A stretch of DNA of 64,000 nt. Source: Advenella mimigardefordensis DPN7 (GTDB lineage: Bacteria > Pseudomonadota > Gammaproteobacteria > Burkholderiales > Burkholderiaceae_B). A model generated the notes under the pieces. It worked only from the letters and a program-made list of their open reading frames with translations. It made no database searches and was not told the DNA's origin. A program made the translations under genes and the position numbers. Of the stretch, positions 17,805 through 27,118 are shown in pieces. Numbering within the stretch: position 1 is the first letter of the stretch; each line of letters begins with the position of its first letter. The stretch is from positions 744,001 through 808,000 of the forward strand of contig NZ_CP003915.1 in NCBI RefSeq assembly GCF_000521505.1, given 5' to 3'.

Positions 17805-18785
17805 ATGACTACAAACACAGCAGTAACGCCGACTGTCAAAGACGAACAGTACGACGCCACCAAGAAACAGAAATCCTTCGATAAAACGTCGCGGATTCCC
17901 ATCAAGATCATTCCGGTTGAACGCCTGAAAAAGCCCGAATGGATTCGCGTTAAAGCAGCCGCGCCCAACTCACGCTTTAACGACATCAAGAAAATCCTGC
18001 GTGAAAACAATCTGTTCACGGTCTGTGAAGAAGCCTCCTGCCCCAATATCGGCGAGTGCTTCGGTAAGGGTACGGCAACCTTCATGATCATGGGCGACAA
18101 GTGTACGCGTCGCTGCCCGTTCTGTGATGTGGGTCATGGCCGGCCCGATCCGCTGGATGTGAACGAACCCTCCAATCTGGCCAAATCCATTGCAGCGATG
18201 CGCCTGAACTACGTGGTGATCACCTCTGTGGATCGTGACGACTTGCGCGATGGCGGTGCGGCGCACTTTGTGGAATGCATCAACGAGACGCGCAGCCGTT
18301 CGCCCAAAACCCAGATTGAGGTACTGGTGCCCGATTTCCGGGGGCGCCTGGACAAGGCGCTGGACATTTTCGGCAACGGCCTGCCCGATGTCATGAACCA
18401 TAATCTGGAAACTGTTCCCCGCCTGTATAAACAGTCCCGTCCCGGCGCTGATTATATGCACTCGCTCAAGCTGCTGCGCGACTGTAAGCAGCGCTATCCG
18501 GACGTACCCACCAAATCCGGCCTGATGGTGGGACTGGGCGAAACCGATGAAGAAATCCTGCAGGTCATGCGCGATATGCGCGACCATGATATTGATATGC
18601 TGACCATCGGTCAGTATCTGCAGCCCTCGGAGCATCACCTGCCGGTCATGCGCTATGTGCACCCGGACACCTTCAAGATGTTCGAGGAAGAAGCATACAA
18701 AATGGGCTTTACGCACGCTGCCGTTGGCGCCATGGTGCGGTCGTCCTACCATGCGGATGAGCAGGCTCACGCGGCCGGATTCTGA
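17805..18785 (+). CDS. lipA: Lipoyl synthase, radical SAM
   Basis: A 326-residue radical-SAM enzyme inserting two sulfurs into protein-bound octanoyl groups. The auxiliary [4Fe-4S] cluster cysteines are in [12 protein letters not shown] near residues 74-85, and the SAM cluster motif CTRRCPFC is near 100-107. The C-terminal [12 protein letters not shown] is typical. The frame is open to 17718; I chose the ATG at 17805 because it fits the family length, though its ribosome-binding site (AAGGG, about 14 bases away) is poorly spaced. A terminator lies shortly after the stop. Confidence 0.94.
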   Translation: MTTNTAVTPTVKDEQYDATKKQKSFDKTSRIPIKIIPVERLKKPEWIRVKAAAPNSRFNDIKKILRENNLFTVCEEASCPNIGECFGKGTATFMIMGDKCTRRCPFCDVGHGRPDPLDVNEPSNLAKSIAAMRLNYVVITSVDRDDLRDGGAAHFVECINETRSRSPKTQIEVLVPDFRGRLDKALDIFGNGLPDVMNHNLETVPRLYKQSRPGADYMHSLKLLRDCKQRYPDVPTKSGLMVGLGETDEEILQVMRDMRDHDIDMLTIGQYLQPSEHHLPVMRYVHPDTFKMFEEEAYKMGFTHAAVGAMVRSSYHADEQAHAAGF

Positions 18786-18819
18786 AGTGTAGTTGCAACG
18801 CTTACGCGGCAATTGAACA

Positions 18820-18853
18820 AAGCGCAGCACCTTGTTTGGGGCTGCGTTTTTTT
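18820..18853 (+). terminator. Rho-independent terminator of lipA
   Basis: CGCAGC-A-CC, a TTGTTT loop, then GG-G-GCTGCG forms an 8-pair stem with one mismatch, followed by T7. It lies about 35 bases after the lipA stop and closes the dacC-lipA run. Confidence 0.85.
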
Positions 18854-18989
18854 GAGTTATCGGCAAGCAGGGGGGCATGATTGTGCCAGATCAATATGAC
18901 AATTGGCTTGCGTTGTCGTTTTCCTGCCAATCGTTCGCTCCCCCTGTTTTCGGTCAGTTGCCCGGCTGATTTTTCGCCGGCCATTGCAC

Positions 18990-18995
18990 TATAAT
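18990..18995 (+). promoter_or_regulatory. Possible -10 element for galE
   Basis: A TATAAT hexamer lies 47 bases before the galE start, after the lipA terminator. The -35 region is poor. Confidence 0.4.
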
Positions 18996-19042
18996 CCGCT
19001 CAGCATCACTCTGATCTGAATCTGCATAGTGGGAAGCATGGC

Positions 19043-20077
19043 ATGAAACTTCTGATTACCGGCGGAGCCGGTTTTATTGGCTCACACACCGTCGTTGAAT
19101 TACAGAACGCAGGACACGAGATTGTTGTGCTGGACAATCTGTCCAACAGTTCTGTGGCCTCGTTGCGCCGGGTAGAGAAGATCACTGGCAAACCCGTGGC
19201 CTTTATCGAAGGTGATATACGCGACCGGGCGGGGCTGGATGCACTGTTCAGCGCACACCCCATTGATGCGGTCGTGCATTTTGCCGGTCTGAAGGCGGTG
19301 GGTGAAAGTGTCCTGCAGCCCTTGCGCTATTACGATAATAATGTGAGCGGTACCGTCACCCTGACCGAGGCCATGGCCGCTGCGGGTGTCCATCGTATCG
19401 TGTTCAGTTCCTCAGCCACTGTTTATGGTGAGCCCGAGAGCATGCCGATTGCCGAAACCTGTCCGGTGGGCAATCCCACCAATCCCTATGGCCGTTCCAA
19501 GCTCATGGTAGAGCGCATCCTGCAGGATCTGGCCAGCTCCGATCCGCAGTGGTCTGTGGCCATTCTGCGCTACTTCAATCCTGCCGGCGCACATGAGTCC
19601 GGATTGATCGGCGAAGATCCCAACGGCATTCCCAATAACCTGTTGCCATACATCACGCAGGTCGCTGTCGGGAAACTGGAAAAACTGTCGATATTCGGCA
19701 GTGACTATTCCACTCATGACGGCACCGGAGTGCGTGACTATATTCATGTCGTGGACCTGGCTCAGGGCCATCTGGCTGCGCTGAATTTTATTCAGGACAA
19801 AACCGGCGCGCATATCTGGAACCTGGGTACAGGCAAAGGTTATTCGGTGCTGGATATCGTTAAGGCGTTTGAAGAGGCGACCGCAGTGTCTATTCCGTAC
19901 GCCTTATCGCCCCGCCGTGCCGGCGATATTGCTGAGTGCTGGTCCGATCCCGGCAAGGCCGGTCGTGAGCTGGGCTGGACTGCCAGAAGGGGGATGTCGC
20001 AAATGATGTCCGATAGCTGGCGCTGGCAGAAAAACAACCCGCAGGGCTATCGGAGCGACGGCGGCGAGCAGGTTTAA
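19043..20077 (+). CDS. galE: UDP-glucose 4-epimerase
   Basis: A 344-residue extended SDR interconverting UDP-glucose and UDP-galactose. GGAGFIGSH (7-15) binds NAD, the catalytic Ser lies in SSSATVYG near 122, and Tyr/Lys in YGRSK near 148. The full-length C-terminus ([17 protein letters not shown]) is typical of GalE. It opens the polysaccharide region and may supply UDP-galactose or, if it is bifunctional, UDP-GalNAc for cell-surface glycans. It converges on a minus-strand glycosyltransferase 58 bases away. Confidence 0.94.
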   Translation: MKLLITGGAGFIGSHTVVELQNAGHEIVVLDNLSNSSVASLRRVEKITGKPVAFIEGDIRDRAGLDALFSAHPIDAVVHFAGLKAVGESVLQPLRYYDNNVSGTVTLTEAMAAAGVHRIVFSSSATVYGEPESMPIAETCPVGNPTNPYGRSKLMVERILQDLASSDPQWSVAILRYFNPAGAHESGLIGEDPNGIPNNLLPYITQVAVGKLEKLSIFGSDYSTHDGTGVRDYIHVVDLAQGHLAALNFIQDKTGAHIWNLGTGKGYSVLDIVKAFEEATAVSIPYALSPRRAGDIAECWSDPGKAGRELGWTARRGMSQMMSDSWRWQKNNPQGYRSDGGEQV

Positions 20078-20135
20078 CGCAAATGCGTTGTGTGGCCCTG
20101 GTCGTTATACCCCGGGCCGCTACCATCCTGCACCG

Positions 20136-21275
20136 TTACACCCCGCGCTCTGTGCGGGGACAACCCTGGCGCACGTCTTTATAAACGTTCATGGTGCTGT
20201 GGGCGAACACCGACAGATTGAACAAGGCTTCAGCCCGCTGTCGGGTATGCTGCGCCACGGTTGCCAGGGTGGCCTCGTCAGGCAAAATCTGCGCCAGCAG
20301 GGTGCGCAATGCGGTGACGTCCTGCACTGGGGTGATCCAGCCGGAAACGCCATGCTCCAGGTTCTCTGGCAGGCCACCGGCGTCGCTCACGATGGTGGGT
20401 AGGCCGCAAGCCATGCTTTCACGAGCGGCATAAGACAAGGCTTCCCGATGCGACAGCACAAAACCCAGATCACTGGCCGCCAGCACAGGGCGGGTGTCGT
20501 CCAGCAAACCCGGAAAAATGACCTGATCCTGCATTTGCAATCCCAGGATGGTCTGGATGATGTCGTCCTGGGGCGGGTCGCCTGCCATGATGATGCGGCA
20601 ACGCCTGCGTAAGGCATCGGGCAGGCCCGCAATCGCATAGACCAGCTCCAGCCAGCCCTTTTCAAAGTCAGTACCGCCGGTGCTGCCAAAAACAATTTGC
20701 TTGGGATCGTCAACACCCAGCAGGGCTTGCCGCGCCGCACGCCGTTCTGCTCGGGTAGGCGGGGCAAAATACTGTACGTCAATGCCGTGATGAATCACAT
20801 GGATTGGAAAGCGGACGTAGGCGCTGTCGGTGAATAAGCCTGCGACATAATGACTGACTGCAATGACGGCATCGGTGCCCAGCCAGGCGCGCAACCGGTG
20901 TCCTATGGTGTGTACCGAATGATCGTTGTGCTTGGTAAAGATAATGCGGGGGCGCTGCTGCCGCGGCAGTCCCAGACAGGCCAGCATCACGTGGCGATGA
21001 TCCGCAGAGGCATTGACGTGGATAATGTCAAATTGCTCCTGGCGGATCAGTTGTCGCAACTGGCGGACTTCCGGAATCAGCTTACCGATACGGGATGTGA
21101 AGGTCTGATCTCTGACGGTCACGCCGTCCAGTGCGCTGGCATAGCGGAATAATCGGCTGCTGCCCGGTGTGGCCAGCCAGCAGTCGTGGTCGGCAAACTG
21201 CCGCAGCAGGTTCAGAATGTAGGTTACGTGCCCGCCGCCGTTGCGTTTATGGAAGTTGGTAAAGAGAATTTTCAT
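20136..21275 (-). CDS. Glycosyltransferase family 4
   Basis: A 379-residue GT-B glycosyltransferase starting MKILFTNFHKRNGGGHVTYI. The N-terminal domain has the glycine-rich GGGHV loop. The C-terminal Rossmann domain has FGSTGGTDFEKGW and the acceptor-side motif EALSYAARESMACGLPTIVSDAGG, an EX7E variant, near residues 280-300. It likely adds a sugar of the LPS core or another envelope glycan. The start overlaps the pgi stop by 4 bases, so pgi and this gene are co-transcribed. The sugar specificity cannot be read from the sequence. Confidence 0.88.
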   Translation of the reverse strand: MKILFTNFHKRNGGGHVTYILNLLRQFADHDCWLATPGSSRLFRYASALDGVTVRDQTFTSRIGKLIPEVRQLRQLIRQEQFDIIHVNASADHRHVMLACLGLPRQQRPRIIFTKHNDHSVHTIGHRLRAWLGTDAVIAVSHYVAGLFTDSAYVRFPIHVIHHGIDVQYFAPPTRAERRAARQALLGVDDPKQIVFGSTGGTDFEKGWLELVYAIAGLPDALRRRCRIIMAGDPPQDDIIQTILGLQMQDQVIFPGLLDDTRPVLAASDLGFVLSHREALSYAARESMACGLPTIVSDAGGLPENLEHGVSGWITPVQDVTALRTLLAQILPDEATLATVAQHTRQRAEALFNLSVFAHSTMNVYKDVRQGCPRTERGV

Positions 21276-22843
21276 TCCATTTGTGAGCGAATGCGTTCAA
21301 TCCAGTAACGGGTAGAGGCGTCGTGCGTCGCCTGCGGTGCTGCGCCTTTCAACTCCGCAGTAATATCGGTTGCGAGAACCTTGCCGTATTCTACACCCCA
21401 TTGGTCAAAGGGGTTCAGGCCCCATACCAGACCCTGCACGAAGACCTTGTGTTCATACAGGGCCAGCAGGGCCCCCAGCGAAAACGGTGTCAGTCTGGGC
21501 ATCATAATCAGATTGGAAGGACGACCGCCGGGGTGAACCTTGTGTTTCGCCAGTTCGCGGGCGGCTGCTTCCGACATGCCAGTCGCCAGGCTTTCCTGCA
21601 ACGCCTGTTCATAGCTCTTACCGTTCATCAGTGCCTCGCGCTGGGCCAGACAGTGCGCCAGTAACTGAATATGATGTTCTTTCCAGGCATGATCCTCATG
21701 CTGGCAGGCAATGAAATCGACCGGCGCACCGTCACTGCCCTGATGCAGCCACTGGAAAAACGTATGCTGGGCATCGGTCCCTGGCATCCCCCACACCGCC
21801 GGTCCGGTGGGCACGGTAATCGGCTGCCCGTCACGATCAACCGATTTGCCCAGCGACTCCATTTCCAGTTGCTGAATATAGGGAATGAGGTTGGCCAGCC
21901 GGGAATCATAAGCCGATATATTGAGCGAGCCGTAATCCAGGATACTGCGATTGGCGATGCCGGCCATGGCCAGTTGCACCGGTGCATTCTGTTCGATGGG
22001 GGCAGTCAGGAAGTGGTCGTCCATGGTCTTGGCGCCACTTTGCAGGCCGGCAACCACATCGGGACCCACTGCCAGGCCGGCAGCCACACCCACGGCCGAC
22101 CAGATGGAGAAACGCCCGCCCACCCAATCCCAGAAGCGGAAGATCTGGCTTTGCTGCAAACCCCAGGCCTGCGCTTCCTGCGGGTTGGCCGTGACGGCGA
22201 TCACCTGATTCAGAGGCTTGGCAATCCCTGCCGCCTTCATCCATTCGATCGCCCGCTTGGCATTTTCCAGGGTTTCGGCCGTTTTGAACGATTTGGTGGC
22301 CACGACAATCAGTGTTTCGCGCGGATCCAGGCCGGCAAGGCCTCCTTCGACCGCATGACCATCGATATTGGCCACAAAACGGATATTGCGCCACATACCG
22401 GCATACCCGAAGGCGCCGACCACCAGTCGCACACCCCAATCGCTGCCGCCAATCCCGATATGGACAATATTACGCCAGCGTCGCTCGCTGTCGCTGCGCC
22501 GAACAAACTCCAGCGCGCGCTTGCGTTCTTCAGCAACCTCTTCAATCGGACGAGGAGCGCGCAGCTGGGTGTGCCAGGCCGCCCGGTTCTCCGTGGTATT
22601 GACCGGTGCGCCGTCAAACAGCGCCTGCCGGGCACTGACAAAATCACGTGCCTCAAGCAGAGCACTGGCGGTGGCGAGTACGTCTGCGCTATAGGTTTGG
22701 GCCGTCAGGTCGATCTGCATGCCCCCGGCCTCGATAATCCGCGGGGCAGGGGCGACGCGGGGCGCCGCGTTGATTGCCTGGACGTATGCGTGCCACTGCG
22801 GCATTTGTGTCAGTGGCTTGTGAGAATCCGGTTGAGTATTCAA
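21272..22843 (-). CDS. pgi: Glucose-6-phosphate isomerase
   Basis: A 523-residue phosphoglucose isomerase linking glucose-6-phosphate and fructose-6-phosphate, the entry to mannose and UDP-sugar precursors. IGIGGSDWGVRLV near residue 130, the ATKSFKTAETLENA signature, HQGSDGAPVDFIA and KHKVHPGGRPS (catalytic Lys region) are all present, ending GVEYGKVLA. I chose the TTG at 22843 because AGGA lies five bases upstream; ATG at 22804 is an alternative and the frame stays open to 22915. Its place beside polysaccharide genes fits precursor supply. Confidence 0.93.
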   Translation of the reverse strand: MNTQPDSHKPLTQMPQWHAYVQAINAAPRVAPAPRIIEAGGMQIDLTAQTYSADVLATASALLEARDFVSARQALFDGAPVNTTENRAAWHTQLRAPRPIEEVAEERKRALEFVRRSDSERRWRNIVHIGIGGSDWGVRLVVGAFGYAGMWRNIRFVANIDGHAVEGGLAGLDPRETLIVVATKSFKTAETLENAKRAIEWMKAAGIAKPLNQVIAVTANPQEAQAWGLQQSQIFRFWDWVGGRFSIWSAVGVAAGLAVGPDVVAGLQSGAKTMDDHFLTAPIEQNAPVQLAMAGIANRSILDYGSLNISAYDSRLANLIPYIQQLEMESLGKSVDRDGQPITVPTGPAVWGMPGTDAQHTFFQWLHQGSDGAPVDFIACQHEDHAWKEHHIQLLAHCLAQREALMNGKSYEQALQESLATGMSEAAARELAKHKVHPGGRPSNLIMMPRLTPFSLGALLALYEHKVFVQGLVWGLNPFDQWGVEYGKVLATDITAELKGAAPQATHDASTRYWIERIRSQME

Positions 22844-22914
22844 GTGGTTCCTGTCAAAAACAGTTCGGGGTGAATGCCAGTGGTGCGATAGCGCCAAGTA
22901 TACCGTAAGGCACA

Positions 22915-22933
22915 AATAAGAATGATTCTTCTT
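22915..22933. promoter_or_regulatory. 19-bp imperfect palindrome between pgi and the sugar transferase gene
   Basis: AATAAGAAT-G-ATTCTTCTT pairs in eight of nine positions around a central G. The 9-1-9 shape resembles Fur-type boxes, although only about 11 of 19 bases match the enteric consensus. It sits next to a TATACT hexamer that could be the minus-strand -10 of pgi (22898-22903). A regulator site is plausible; its identity is unproven. Confidence 0.4.
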
Positions 22934-23099
22934 CCATGGCGAAACGCCCTGAAATAAGCTGTTGTCTGCAATACACGCTGCCTTTTCAATCCTTTAATGG
23001 CAGACGCGTGAAGTGTGACTTTTAAGCGGTAAACTAGCTGCTTTATTTTCTGATCCGTAGTGTAATGCAAGTCATGTGGATATGAACCGGCCCTGAAAC

Positions 23100-24377
23100 G
23101 TGAATGAACTGATTCCTACCCGCCGATTTGACCGATTTTTCGAGCAACTCCTGTTCTCCAGGGTGTTTTCGATGGTGATCGGCTGGATTTTGTGCGTTGC
23201 GTTACCTTATGTCCTGATGTGGGGGCCGCTAGCGGTATGGTCGCCCAATAACGGGCAGCAGACTGCCCTTGTGGTCACAACGGTGGCATCGTTGCTGGCC
23301 AATATTGCTGTATTCAGGCTGCTCACCCGCTATCCCGGCGGGCGCAATGCGGCCCTGGTCGCGCCGCAGATACTGGCTATTTATCTGATCCTGTCCTTGT
23401 TCGTGTTGATTCTGCGACAGGAAGTGTCCCGCTATTTGCTGCTTGCCAGCGGTGTTGCCTCATTTATATGGCTGCATGTTGAGTTCATGACATTACAGCG
23501 CCTTAAACGCATTAAATTGGCGGCAGTCAACCTGGGACGGGCAAAAGATCTGGCGAACATTTCCTCCATCACGGTTCGTTTTCTGCAGGAGCCGGACTTA
23601 CATGGTCTGCGCTACGATGGCGTGGTTGCCGATTTCAATGCCATAGACGCGACCTGGGAACGCTTCCTCACCAAATGCGTGCTCAATGGCATTGCGGTGT
23701 ACAACGCAAGAAATCTGCTGGAGTCTTTGACCGGCAGGGTATCAATCAAAAAGATGTCAGAAAACGACATAGGATCGTTATTACCAAGCAAAAACTATGA
23801 ACGCCTGAAGTATCTGTTTGATGTGGGCTTTGTCATCGTGTCGCTGCCCATTGTGCTGATCATCTGCCTGATTACTGCCATTTGTATTCGTATAGACAGC
23901 AAGGGCCCGATACTGTTTGCGCAAACCCGCATCGGCCGGGGAAACCGTCCTTTCACGCTGTATAAATTTCGAAGTATGGTTTATTCCAAGTGTGATGACC
24001 CGGAACGGTTTGCCGACGAAAATGATGACCGGGTCACCCGGGTCGGGCGCTTCATCCGATGTACCCGAATAGACGAGTTGCCGCAATTTCTGAATATCCT
24101 GAAGGGCGAAATGAGTCTGATCGGCCCGCGTCCGGAACAGCCGAGTTTTGTCCGGCAATTCGATGAAGTTATTCCGTTTTATAGCTATCGTCATGTCCTG
24201 AAGCCTGGCATCACCGGCTGGGCGCAGGTTCGCTCAGGTTATGCCGCCGACATTGATGAGACACAATTGAAAATAGAGCATGATTTTTACTACATTAAAA
24301 ATGCATCCATTGCGCTGGATATTTATATTGTCTTTCTGACTGTGAAAACCGTGTTTACGGGTTTTGGTTCCCGATAG
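23100..24377 (+). CDS. Undecaprenyl-phosphate sugar-1-phosphate transferase (WbaP/WcaJ-type)
   Basis: A 425-residue polyprenyl-phosphate glycosylphosphotransferase starting at GTG. Four N-terminal membrane segments fill residues 20-130, a middle soluble region follows, and the C-terminal catalytic domain begins [18 protein letters not shown] near 238. Its signatures are [42 protein letters not shown] and [13 protein letters not shown]. It should start repeat-unit synthesis by loading a sugar-1-phosphate onto undecaprenyl phosphate at the inner membrane. Which sugar is unknown. It precedes the GDP-rhamnose genes and is probably the initiating enzyme for this locus. Confidence 0.9.
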   Translation: MNELIPTRRFDRFFEQLLFSRVFSMVIGWILCVALPYVLMWGPLAVWSPNNGQQTALVVTTVASLLANIAVFRLLTRYPGGRNAALVAPQILAIYLILSLFVLILRQEVSRYLLLASGVASFIWLHVEFMTLQRLKRIKLAAVNLGRAKDLANISSITVRFLQEPDLHGLRYDGVVADFNAIDATWERFLTKCVLNGIAVYNARNLLESLTGRVSIKKMSENDIGSLLPSKNYERLKYLFDVGFVIVSLPIVLIICLITAICIRIDSKGPILFAQTRIGRGNRPFTLYKFRSMVYSKCDDPERFADENDDRVTRVGRFIRCTRIDELPQFLNILKGEMSLIGPRPEQPSFVRQFDEVIPFYSYRHVLKPGITGWAQVRSGYAADIDETQLKIEHDFYYIKNASIALDIYIVFLTVKTVFTGFGSR

Positions 24378-24399
24378 TGAAAAAAGACACGATGGCAGC

Positions 24400-24441
24400 T
24401 TTTGACGGAGTGTTCGTTATTTTTGACAGAGTATCCGTTAT
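24400..24441 (+). repeat. Two tandem 21-bp repeats upstream of manC
   Basis: Copies at 24400-24420 and 24421-24441 agree at 18 of 21 positions. Each begins TTTTGAC and ends CGTTAT. The second copy contains TTGACA (24423-24428). A spacing of exactly two DNA helix turns is what one expects for adjacent protein-binding sites. They lie about 160-200 bases before manC. Confidence 0.75.
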
Positions 24442-24450
24442 TTATAATGT
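24423..24450 (+). promoter_or_regulatory. Candidate promoter of the manC-gmd-rmd polysaccharide operon
   Basis: TTGACA (24423-24428) lies 16 bases before TAATGT (24445-24450); a better hexamer TATAAT (24443-24448) has a too short 14-base spacing. It overlaps the tandem repeats, and leaves a leader of about 140 bases before manC. I see no JUMPstart/ops element in that leader. Confidence 0.45.
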
Positions 24451-24597
24451 AAATTTCTATACATCGTGTAAAAATTATATTAAAACCGGACGGTTTGAAA
24501 CATTCACAAATCTGGACGGATGCTGGCGCTGGCATTGACAGTTGCGATGGAGTAGAGTTTCTCGTTTATCGTTTCATAAGCATGGAATATAACTATT

Positions 24598-26022
24598 ATG
24601 CCTAAAAACTTAATCCCCACGGTTTTATGCGGTGGTGCCGGTTCACGGCTTTGGCCAATTTCCCGGGAGGGTCATCCCAAGCCGTTTATTCGCCTCCCTG
24701 ACAATCAAAGCCTGCTGCAAAAGTCCTTTTTGCGTGGGCTGGCCATCGGTGGGGTGGAAGAAATCATAACGGTTACGAATCGCGAACTTTTTTTTCAAAC
24801 CGAAGACGAGTTGGCTGAGCTCAATCTGCGCGATATTCAGATGAACTACATCCTCGAACCGTTTGGGCGCAATACCGCTGCTGCGATTGTTGCGGCCGCG
24901 CTGGCGGCAACGAAGGACCACGGAGAAGACGCCATTTTATTGGTACTGGCCGCAGATCATCTGGTGTCAGACAAGGAAGCGTTCCGGCAGGCCGTGATCA
25001 AGGCGATCGAACTGGCTGAGAATGGTCGTCTGGTCACGTTCGGCATTAAGCCTACCCACCCCGAAACCGGTTACGGCTATATTGAAGCGAACGGCTCCGA
25101 TGTCGTGCGCTTTGTTGAAAAACCCGAAGCACAGGTTGCTCAGGAATATATGGATTCCGGGCGATTCTACTGGAATTCAGGTATGTTCTGCTTTCGGGCA
25201 GATGTTATTTTGCGAGAGCTGGAAATCTGCAGCCCGGATATCGTGTCAGCGGTCAAGGCCTGCATGGCCGAGTCAAAAACGCTACGCGGTGATCGGCAAA
25301 CGCAGCTCAATCTTGATCCCGAGACATTCCGGCTGGTGCCCGATATTTCCATCGACTATGCGGTCATGGAAAAATCCAGTGTGGTCTCGGTCGTACCATG
25401 TGATATTGGCTGGAGTGACATCGGGTCCTGGGCGGCACTGGGCGCAATAGGCGAACAGGACGAGAACGGCAATCGTGTTGAAGCGCAGGCCATGCTGCAC
25501 GATGTAAAAAACTGCTATATCAAAAGCGATGCGCGGTTTGTGGGGGCAATTGGTCTTGACAATCTGGTCATTGTTGACACACCGGATGCCTTGCTTGTTG
25601 CCGACAAGGCCCATAGCCAGGATGTCAAAAAAATATATACGCAGCTGAAAAAAGAAGGCAACGAGCTGTATAAATGGCATCGCACGGTATACCGCCCCTG
25701 GGGAAGTTATACTGTTCTTGAAGACAGCGATCGCTTTAAAATGAAGCGTCTTGAGGTTAAACCGGGCGGTCGCCTCAGCTTGCAGATGCACCACCATCGC
25801 AGCGAACACTGGATCGTTGTCAGCGGCATGGCAAAGGTTGTCAATGGCGATCGGGAAATGCTGATCAATACCAATGAATCCACTTATATTCCTGCCGGAC
25901 ATAAACACCGTCTGGAAAATCCGGGTGTGATTGATCTTGTCCTGATTGAAGTACAAAGCGGGGAATATCTGGGCGAAGACGATATTGTCAGATTTCAGGA
26001 TGTATACGGGCGAGTCGAGTAA
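24598..26022 (+). CDS. manC: Mannose-1-phosphate guanylyltransferase / mannose-6-phosphate isomerase
   Basis: A 474-residue bifunctional enzyme. The N-terminal nucleotidyltransferase has CGGAGSRLWPISREGHPK (about 11-28), FVEKP and the central region typical of GDP-mannose pyrophosphorylases. The C-terminal cupin isomerase domain (about 360-474) has RPWGSYTVL, the metal motif QMHHHRSEHWIVVSG and EYLGEDDIVRFQD. It makes GDP-D-mannose from mannose-1-phosphate, and its second activity makes mannose-6-phosphate from fructose-6-phosphate. It supplies the next two enzymes, gmd and rmd. Confidence 0.95.
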   Translation: MPKNLIPTVLCGGAGSRLWPISREGHPKPFIRLPDNQSLLQKSFLRGLAIGGVEEIITVTNRELFFQTEDELAELNLRDIQMNYILEPFGRNTAAAIVAAALAATKDHGEDAILLVLAADHLVSDKEAFRQAVIKAIELAENGRLVTFGIKPTHPETGYGYIEANGSDVVRFVEKPEAQVAQEYMDSGRFYWNSGMFCFRADVILRELEICSPDIVSAVKACMAESKTLRGDRQTQLNLDPETFRLVPDISIDYAVMEKSSVVSVVPCDIGWSDIGSWAALGAIGEQDENGNRVEAQAMLHDVKNCYIKSDARFVGAIGLDNLVIVDTPDALLVADKAHSQDVKKIYTQLKKEGNELYKWHRTVYRPWGSYTVLEDSDRFKMKRLEVKPGGRLSLQMHHHRSEHWIVVSGMAKVVNGDREMLINTNESTYIPAGHKHRLENPGVIDLVLIEVQSGEYLGEDDIVRFQDVYGRVE

Positions 26023-26075
26023 TCGTCATTCACTCGCAGTAACGCGAAACCAAATTTAGAGAGAAGTTGAATAAA

Positions 26076-27110
26076 ATGAAAAAGGCCATAGTTACGGGTG
26101 TGTCGGGACAGGACGGCGCATATCTGAGCCAGTTGCTGCTGGACAAGGGTTATACGGTATTTGGTACCTTTCGTCGCACCAGTTCGGTTAATTTCTGGCG
26201 TATCGAAGAGCTTGGGATCCAGAACCATCCAAATCTGCATTTGGTGGAGTACGACCTGACCGATCTGGGGGCCAGTATATCTCTGCTCAATAAATGCGAG
26301 CCTGACGAAGTGTATAACCTTGCAGCGCAAAGCTTTGTCGGTGTCAGCTTCGAACAGCCATCTACGACCGCGCAAATTACCGGGGTGGGTGCGTTGAATC
26401 TGCTGGAAGCGATACGGCTGGTTAACACCAAGATTCGCTACTATCAGGCAAGCACTTCGGAAATGTTTGGTAAGGTGCAGGCAGTTCCCCAGAAGGAGGA
26501 CACGCCATTCTATCCGCGCAGTCCTTACGGGGTTGCGAAGCTGTTTGCGCACTGGATGACCGTCAATTATCGTGAAAGCTACGATATATTTGGGTGCAGC
26601 GGGATTTTGTTTAATCACGAGAGTCCCTTGCGTGGTCGTGAATTCGTGACCCGTAAAATCACCGATAGTGTCGCCAAAATAAAATTGGGCCAACTGGACG
26701 TTCTTGAACTGGGTAATCTCAATGCAAAACGGGACTGGGGATTTGCTAAGGAATATGTAGAAGGCATGTGGCGAATGCTGCAGGCTAATCAGCCAGACAC
26801 ATTTGTGCTGGCTACAAACCGTACAGAAACGGTACGTGATTTTGTACGGCTGGCGTTCAAAGGTGCGGGAATAGACGTTGAATTCTTCGGCAAGGATGAA
26901 AACGAAACGGCGGTCGATTCGACAACAGGTAAGGTCGTCATGACGATAAACCCGAAATTCTACCGTCCTGCCGAGGTTGAGCTGCTGATCGGCGATCCCT
27001 CAAAAGCGAAGGCAGTGCTGGGTTGGCAGCCCACAACGTCACTTGAATCCCTGTGCGAAATGATGGTTAAGGAAGATCTGCGCCGCAATGAACAAGGTTT
27101 TTCTTTTTGA
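26076..27110 (+). CDS. gmd: GDP-mannose 4,6-dehydratase
   Basis: A 344-residue extended SDR converting GDP-D-mannose to GDP-4-keto-6-deoxy-D-mannose. [11 protein letters not shown] is at residues 7-17, the STSEMFG catalytic strand near 127, YGVAK near 151, and [18 protein letters not shown] and [15 protein letters not shown] are unmistakable Gmd signatures. I use the ATG at 26076, with a purine-rich GAGAGAAG upstream; a TTG at 26067 would add three residues. The stop overlaps a TTG that could start rmd. Confidence 0.95.
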   Translation: MKKAIVTGVSGQDGAYLSQLLLDKGYTVFGTFRRTSSVNFWRIEELGIQNHPNLHLVEYDLTDLGASISLLNKCEPDEVYNLAAQSFVGVSFEQPSTTAQITGVGALNLLEAIRLVNTKIRYYQASTSEMFGKVQAVPQKEDTPFYPRSPYGVAKLFAHWMTVNYRESYDIFGCSGILFNHESPLRGREFVTRKITDSVAKIKLGQLDVLELGNLNAKRDWGFAKEYVEGMWRMLQANQPDTFVLATNRTETVRDFVRLAFKGAGIDVEFFGKDENETAVDSTTGKVVMTINPKFYRPAEVELLIGDPSKAKAVLGWQPTTSLESLCEMMVKEDLRRNEQGFSF

Positions 27111-27118
27111 CGCACGAT

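Noticed and set aside
20141..20159. Hairpin CCCCGC-GCTCTGT-GCGGGG as terminator
   Set aside because: It lies within the last codons of the minus-strand glycosyltransferase and has no T run on either strand.
24451..24597. JUMPstart/ops element before manC
   Set aside because: No GGCGGTAG-like sequence is found in the leader, so RfaH-dependent control cannot be claimed.
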